Below, one piece after another: positions 60,531-64,000 of a stretch of 64,000 nt of DNA (its first letter is position 1; the number at the start of each line of letters is the position of its first letter). The notes below the pieces were generated by a model. That model was not told where the DNA came from, ran no database searches, and saw nothing but the letters and a program-made list of their open reading frames with translations. The translations under genes and the position numbers were made by a program. The DNA lies in NCBI GenBank assembly GCA_900550365.1, contig URRR01000006.1, forward strand, positions 1 through 64,000, read 5' to 3'. This DNA comes from an uncultured Prevotella sp. (GTDB lineage: Bacteria > Bacteroidota > Bacteroidia > Bacteroidales > Bacteroidaceae).

Positions 60531-61379
60531 ATGAGTACATTTACAGACAACAGCAATGCGGCAGGTGCCGTTTCGGGCGGCATCCGTTTTTTCGGCAGTA
60601 TGGCCGAATGCACCATGCCTGCCGTGGCCGGCAACGTGCTCCACATACTCTGCAAGGCCGGCAGCATGAGCTTTGTGTTTCAGAACGTGATGTATAACGT
60701 CGTGCCGCGCGACTACGTCATACTGCCCAACGCGGCGCTTGCCTCGGGCTTTACGGCGAGTGACGGCTTCGCCGCAGAGATAATGTGCCTCTCTGAGGCA
60801 CTTGTTACGACGCTGGCCATACGCAGCGATTACGGCGTGATAGGGCATCTGTCGCTGTTGCAGAATCCGGTGATGAGGCTCTCGCCGGGTGATTATGACG
60901 TCTGCCTTGACGGCATGTCACGCCTGCGTGAGCGTTTTGGCGACACGGGGCATCTGTTCCGTGAGGAGTTGATTGAGCATCTGCTGATGGCGCACATACT
61001 CGACCTGTATGACATCCATGCGCGCAACGCCGGCCATGTGCAGGTGTCGCGGCGCACGGCAGGCCTGCTGACGCGCTTTGTCGGCATGCTTCATTCAGGC
61101 GACTACGTGGCTCACCGCGACCTCGGTTATTACGCTTCGCGGCTGTTTGTCACGCCACATTATCTATCAGAAGTGTGCCGCAAGGTGAGCGGCAGCCCCG
61201 CGACATACTGGATTGACCGCTTCACCGTGAGCAATATAGTGCGCCAGTTGGCTTTGGGAGACCAGCCGCTTACCGCCATTGCCGAGCGTTTCAACTTCTC
61301 GTCGCTGTCTTATTTCAGCCGGTACGTGCAGAAACATACGGGCATGTCGCCGTCACATTACCGCAAAAACGGGACTTAA
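60531..61379 (+). CDS. AraC-family regulator, divergent from the aldo/keto reductases
   Basis: 282-aa regulator: N-terminal cupin-like sensing part (LHILCKAGSMSFVFQNVMYNVVPRDYVILPNAALASGF) and C-terminal helix-turn-helix pair (YYASRLFVTPHYLSEVCRKVSGSPATYWIDRFTVSNIVRQLA and PLTAIAERFNFSSLSYFSRYVQKHTGMSPSHYRKN). This AraC-next-to-reductase layout usually means control of the divergent genes in response to an aldehyde or drug-like compound. The first ATG is almost inside the promoter -7 box, so the real start may be 60600 (MAECTMPAV). Confidence 0.87.
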   Translation: MSTFTDNSNAAGAVSGGIRFFGSMAECTMPAVAGNVLHILCKAGSMSFVFQNVMYNVVPRDYVILPNAALASGFTASDGFAAEIMCLSEALVTTLAIRSDYGVIGHLSLLQNPVMRLSPGDYDVCLDGMSRLRERFGDTGHLFREELIEHLLMAHILDLYDIHARNAGHVQVSRRTAGLLTRFVGMLHSGDYVAHRDLGYYASRLFVTPHYLSEVCRKVSGSPATYWIDRFTVSNIVRQLALGDQPLTAIAERFNFSSLSYFSRYVQKHTGMSPSHYRKNGT

Positions 61380-61412
61380 TGATAGTATTAGCTTAGCAGA
61401 CAAGGAACAAGA

Positions 61413-61742
61413 GCTTAGCAGACAAGGGACAAGTAGACGAGCAGACAAGGAGATTTGTCATGCAAGCAACAAAGCATTTGGCTTTAACTTCTAACGAGCG
61501 AAGCGAGTGATAACTTCTTTTAGCTTAGTAGACAAGGGACAAGCAGACGAGCAGACAAGGAGATTTGCCATGCAAGCAGCAAAGCATTTGGCTTTAACTT
61601 CTAACGAGCGAAGCGAGTGATAACTTCTATTTGCTTAGCAGACAAGGGACTAGCAGACGAGCAGACAAGGAGATTTGTCATGCAAGCAACAAAGCATTCG
61701 GCTTTAACTTCTAACGAGCGAAGCGAGTGATAACTTCTTTAA
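61413..61742. repeat. Three tandem copies of a 110-bp repeat
   Basis: Units start at GCTTAG (61413, 61523, 61633), exactly 110 bp apart. Each contains GACAAGG(A)GAC, GACGAGCAGACAAGGAGATT, TGCAAGCA(A/G)CAAAGCAT and GGCTTTAACTTCTAACGAGC, then GAAGCGAGTGATAACTTCT. A partial GCTTAGCAGACAAGGAACAAG precedes the first. The unit differs by only a few bases between copies and is found inverted twice at 51846-52045. Confidence 0.85.
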
Positions 61743-61782
61743 CTCCTTTAACTCCTTAAAGGAACTTCTCTAACTTCTTTCC

Positions 61783-61892
61783 AAGAGACGGCCTTTCGCG
61801 TTCCAAAAGGCCGTTAATCGCACGCTAAAAGGCCGTCTTTTGCAGATCAAAAGACGGCCTTTTGCAACGCATTGAGAGTCAATGAGTTACGC
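61783..61892 (+). repeat. Palindromic AAAAGACGGCC element, copy 8, with tail
   Basis: AGAGACGGCCTTTCGCG, AAAAGGCCGTTAATCGCACG, AAAAGGCCGTCTTTTG-CAGAT-CAAAAGACGGCCTTTTGC (perfect hairpin apart from the loop) and tail GCATTGAGAGTCAATGAGTTAC. Confidence 0.8.
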
Positions 61893-61979
61893 AAGGGGCT
61901 GAGGCTTGCTTTCGTGAAGGCCGTTTTTGCCTCCGCGGCAGTCCTTTGGCGGCATGACGGCCGGGCATCAGCTTTACGT

Positions 61980-61993
61980 TTGACATATGTCAA
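61980..61993. promoter_or_regulatory. 14-bp perfect palindrome TTGACATATGTCAA
   Basis: Perfect palindrome in the 976-bp gap between the AraC gene and fbaA, about 60 bp before the promoter of small-RNA candidate B. It could be an operator; no regulator can be assigned. Confidence 0.4.
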
Positions 61994-62018
61994 TAAAAAC
62001 GCCGTTTCAGGCATTTTT

Positions 62019-62047
62019 CTTTACAAAACCATTGTATGTTTGTAAAG
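62019..62047. promoter_or_regulatory. Inverted repeat at the promoter of small-RNA candidate B
   Basis: CTTTACAAA (62019-62027) and TTTGTAAAG (62039-62047), 11 bp apart, straddle the -33 position of the promoter at 62032-62062. It is placed as an operator; the binding protein is unknown. Confidence 0.5.
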
Positions 62048-62062
62048 AATCATTACCTTTGC
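62032..62062 (+). promoter_or_regulatory. Promoter of small-RNA candidate B
   Basis: TTG (62032-62034), 19-bp spacing and TACCTTTGC (62054-62062). Confidence 0.65.
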
Positions 62063-62066
62063 ATCG

Positions 62067-62128
62067 TGTTTTTCATAGTATTAGATTTAAGGTTAACAAG
62101 GTTGGAGTACAGCGGTACTCCTTTTTTT
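62067..62128 (+). ncRNA. Small-RNA candidate B
   Basis: A transcript of about 60 nt: GCATCGTG, then ATAGTATTAGATTTAAGGTT (62076-62095), then hairpin GGAGTAC-AGCG-GTACTCC (62104-62121) with seven T. It shares the post-promoter block with candidate A at 34890 and has no ORF. 228 bp separate it from fbaA, which has its own promoter. Confidence 0.62.
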
Positions 62129-62275
62129 ATGCCCTTACGCCTGAACATCACCGGCGCGGCGGCCGTTCCGCGAAATTTTGCAAAATTCACTTGCCAAAAC
62201 GGTAAGCCTCATAACGCCAATGTAAAATTAATCTGAAAATTCACCGCTTTGCAACATTAAAAGTCGCGCCAATTC

Positions 62276-62307
62276 TTTGTGTTGCCGGAATAAATTGTTA
62301 TCTTTGC
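62276..62307 (+). promoter_or_regulatory. Promoter of fbaA
   Basis: TTTG (62276-62279), 19-bp spacing and TATCTTTGC (62299-62307) form the best-matching Bacteroidota promoter in the window; leader about 44 nt. Confidence 0.8.
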
Positions 62308-62355
62308 GGTGATTAAGGGAAAGATTTTTCATTATAACATAAATTTTTCAAGATT

Positions 62356-63366
62356 ATGGTAAGTTATAAGACACTTGGCTTGGTAAACACCCGTGAGATG
62401 TTTGCAAGAGCCATCAACGGCGGTTACGCCATTCCGGCATTCAACTTCAACAACCTGGAGCAGCTTCAGGCTATCATCAAGGCTTCTTCAGAGCTGAAGT
62501 CGCCGGTTATCCTGCAGGTTTCTAAAGGCGCACGTAATTATGCTAACCCTACGCTCCTCCGCTATATGGCACAGGGCGCGGTAGAATACGCTAAGGAACT
62601 GGGCTGCGCTCATCCTGAAATCGTGCTCCACCTCGACCACGGAGACAGCTTCGAGCTCTGCAAGAGCTGCGTTGACATGGGCTTCTCTTCAGTTATGATT
62701 GACGGTTCTTCACTGCCTTACGACGAGAACGTAGCCCTGACAAAGAAGGTAGTTGACTACGCTCACCAGTACGACGTTACCGTTGAGGGCGAGCTGGGCG
62801 TGCTCGCAGGCGTTGAGGACGAGGTAGCTTCTGAGGAGTCTCACTATACAAAGCCTGAGGAAGTAATCGACTTCACAAGCAAGACCGGCGTTGACTCACT
62901 GGCAATCTCTATCGGTACAAGCCACGGCGCATACAAGTTCAAGCCCGAGCAGTGCACACGTGACCCGAAGACCGGCCGCCTCGTGCCTCCTCCATTGGCA
63001 TTCGACGTGCTCGACGAGATTATGAAGAAGCTGCCCGGATTCCCAATCGTGCTCCACGGCTCATCTTCTGTTCCCCAGGAGTATGTTGACATGATCAACA
63101 AGTACGGAGGCAAGCTGCCTGACGCAGTAGGTATTCCTGAGGAGCAGCTCCGCAAGGCTGCCAAGAGCGCTGTATGCAAGATTAACATCGACTCAGACTC
63201 TCGTCTGGCATTCACGGCTGCCGTTCGTAAGGTATTCGTTGAGAAACCGGCTGAGTTTGACCCGCGTAAGTACTGCGGACCGGCACGTGACCTCATGGAG
63301 CAGATGTACAAGCACAAGATTATCGACGTGCTTGGCTCTGACAACAAGCTGGCACAACTTGACTAA
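62356..63366 (+). CDS. fbaA: Class II fructose-1,6-bisphosphate aldolase
   Basis: 336-aa zinc-dependent glycolytic/gluconeogenic aldolase. The zinc and catalytic region VLHLDHGDSFELCKSCVDMGFSSVMIDGS, VEGELGVLAGVEDEV, SLAISIGTSHGAYKF and IVLHGSSSVPQEYV (second His ligands and phosphate-binding loop) are complete, as is CKINIDSDSRLAFTAAVRK. The length fits the class II A-type. It is monocistronic with a strong promoter and terminator, and uses frequent codons, consistent with high expression. Confidence 0.96.
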   Translation: MVSYKTLGLVNTREMFARAINGGYAIPAFNFNNLEQLQAIIKASSELKSPVILQVSKGARNYANPTLLRYMAQGAVEYAKELGCAHPEIVLHLDHGDSFELCKSCVDMGFSSVMIDGSSLPYDENVALTKKVVDYAHQYDVTVEGELGVLAGVEDEVASEESHYTKPEEVIDFTSKTGVDSLAISIGTSHGAYKFKPEQCTRDPKTGRLVPPPLAFDVLDEIMKKLPGFPIVLHGSSSVPQEYVDMINKYGGKLPDAVGIPEEQLRKAAKSAVCKINIDSDSRLAFTAAVRKVFVEKPAEFDPRKYCGPARDLMEQMYKHKIIDVLGSDNKLAQLD

Positions 63367-63400
63367 TGAGTAACCTCATAGTAATTCGTTTTTAAGTGAA

Positions 63401-63435
63401 AGCGGCGGCTCCGTGACGGAACCGCCGCTTATTTT
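63401..63435 (+). terminator. Terminator of fbaA
   Basis: AGCGGCGGCTCCG pairs with CGGAACCGCCGCT (63401-63429, one mismatch), followed by TATTTTAT. Confidence 0.8.
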
Positions 63436-63538
63436 ATGTCTTTATTGATTGTGCCGGGTAATGACTGAAACGGTCATTGCCAGATAGCCAAGGCCGCAAT
63501 GACGCCGGCATGCGCGGAAGGGGAGCGTTGCGCGAGAC

Positions 63539-64000
63539 TCAGTCTCTGATGAGATTGCGCGCGGCGTCTATCCTCAGGAAGATGAAAAGAAGAATGGTGA
63601 AGCCCCATAACGACGAGCCTCCGTAACTGAAAAACGGCAACGGAATGCCTATTACAGGCGTAAGCCCGAGCACCATGCCCACGTTTATGAACACGTGGAA
63701 CAGGAAAATGCTTAAGACACAATAGCCGTACACCCGCCCGAACCTGAACGGCTGGCGCTCGGCCATCTTTATCAGACGCAGTATCAGGGCAAGGAACAGC
63801 AGCAGTACGCCGGCCGAACCGAGGAAGCCTTCTTCCTCGCCGACGGTACAGAAGATAAAGTCGGTGTCCTGTTCGGGTACGAACTTAAGTTTGGTCTGCG
63901 TTCCGTTAAGGAATCCTTTGCCCTTAAGTCCGCCCGAACCTATGGCTATCTCGCTCTGATGCACGTTGTATCCGGCTCCCGCAAGGTCCTCGTCAAGGCC
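63539..64000 (-). CDS. rodA: Rod shape-determining protein RodA (partial, C-terminal part)
   Basis: The last ~153 residues of a SEDS-family peptidoglycan glycosyltransferase; the N-terminus is beyond the window end. The frame stays open to 64000 (GLDEDLAGAGYNVHQSEIAIGSGG), so the GTG/ATG-like start at 63964 is internal. Family landmarks: IGSGGLKGKG, EQDTDFIFCTVGEEEGFLGS, membrane segments of ~20 residues, VGMVLGLTPVIGIPLPFFSYGGSSL and the cytosolic RIDAARNLIRD end. SEDS proteins polymerise glycan strands during elongation. The RodA rather than FtsW assignment rests on the IAIGSGG/TQTKLKFVPEQDTDFIF pattern and is likely but not certain. Confidence 0.88.
   Translation of the reverse strand, partial: GLDEDLAGAGYNVHQSEIAIGSGGLKGKGFLNGTQTKLKFVPEQDTDFIFCTVGEEEGFLGSAGVLLLFLALILRLIKMAERQPFRFGRVYGYCVLSIFLFHVFINVGMVLGLTPVIGIPLPFFSYGGSSLWGFTILLFIFLRIDAARNLIRD

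Noticed and set aside
61413..61742. Possible CRISPR array
   Set aside because: The whole 110-bp period is repeated with no variable spacers and no cas genes nearby; it is a tandem duplication.

Overview
The window looks like chromosomal DNA from a Bacteroidales bacterium, most likely Prevotellaceae. Three things support this: many genes are preceded by a Bacteroidota-type -7 box (TAnnTTTGC), several with a TTG/TTTG -33 element about 19 bp upstream; there is a SusC/SusD pair and a Mfa/FimA-type (type V) pilus locus; and several Bacteroidota-specific families occur (DUF4254, FimB/Mfa2). Genus placement is inference. I saw no tRNA, rRNA, insertion sequence, prophage or CRISPR array.

Layout. 1-117: tail of a Sel1/TPR-like gene. 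118-440: simple repeats leading into a five-gene pilus operon (497-13401): three subunits, a FimB/Mfa2 anchor and a 2097-residue adhesin with a discoidin-like N-terminus and a T9SS-type C-terminus. The order resembles mfa1-mfa5 of Porphyromonas. 13402-15596: repeat-rich junction holding a 5'-truncated susE/F-like gene. 15597-24271: a Sus-like uptake system (susC, susD, susE on the minus strand; lacI-type regulator and an SLC45-like MFS sugar transporter on the plus strand) with an 18-bp LacI-type operator between susC and lacI. 24515-30472: housekeeping genes (TlpA-like thioredoxin, nadK, then pdxJ, DJ-1, ispD, recG). 30952-34698: M23/LysM peptidase, a Cys/His-rich secreted protein and two glycosyltransferases. 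35428-39305: a three-gene acyl-CoA (propionyl-CoA) carboxylase operon under a cobalamin riboswitch. 39438-45218: glycosyltransferases, pdxB, DUF4254, a heptosyltransferase-like gene, rubredoxin and a small membrane protein. 45440-49615: Minpp-like phosphatase, AhpD-cupin fusion and CE7-type esterase. 49906-51726: two paralogous AraC regulators. 52346-58257: secreted hypothetical, split chromate transporter and purL. 58702-61379: two aldo/keto reductases divergent from an AraC gene. 62356-64000: class II aldolase and partial rodA.

The most unusual content is non-coding. (i) Eight copies of a palindromic element built from AAAAGACGGCC/GGCCGTCTTTT, most with a conserved tail near GTTGATAATCANNNNGTTAC, sit in intergenic gaps. 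(ii) Another family has a purine-rich arm, a short centre and a pyrimidine-rich arm; one copy lies in frame inside purL and adds about 29 residues. (iii) A 110-bp unit is repeated three times at 61413-61742 and twice in inverse orientation at 51846-52045. (iv) A REP-like GGATTTGCAATCC array flanks the susE/F remnant. (v) Two promoter-leader-terminator units without ORFs (34876-35066 and 62054-62128) share a block near ATAGTATTAGNTTTAAGGT and are candidate small RNAs of one family.
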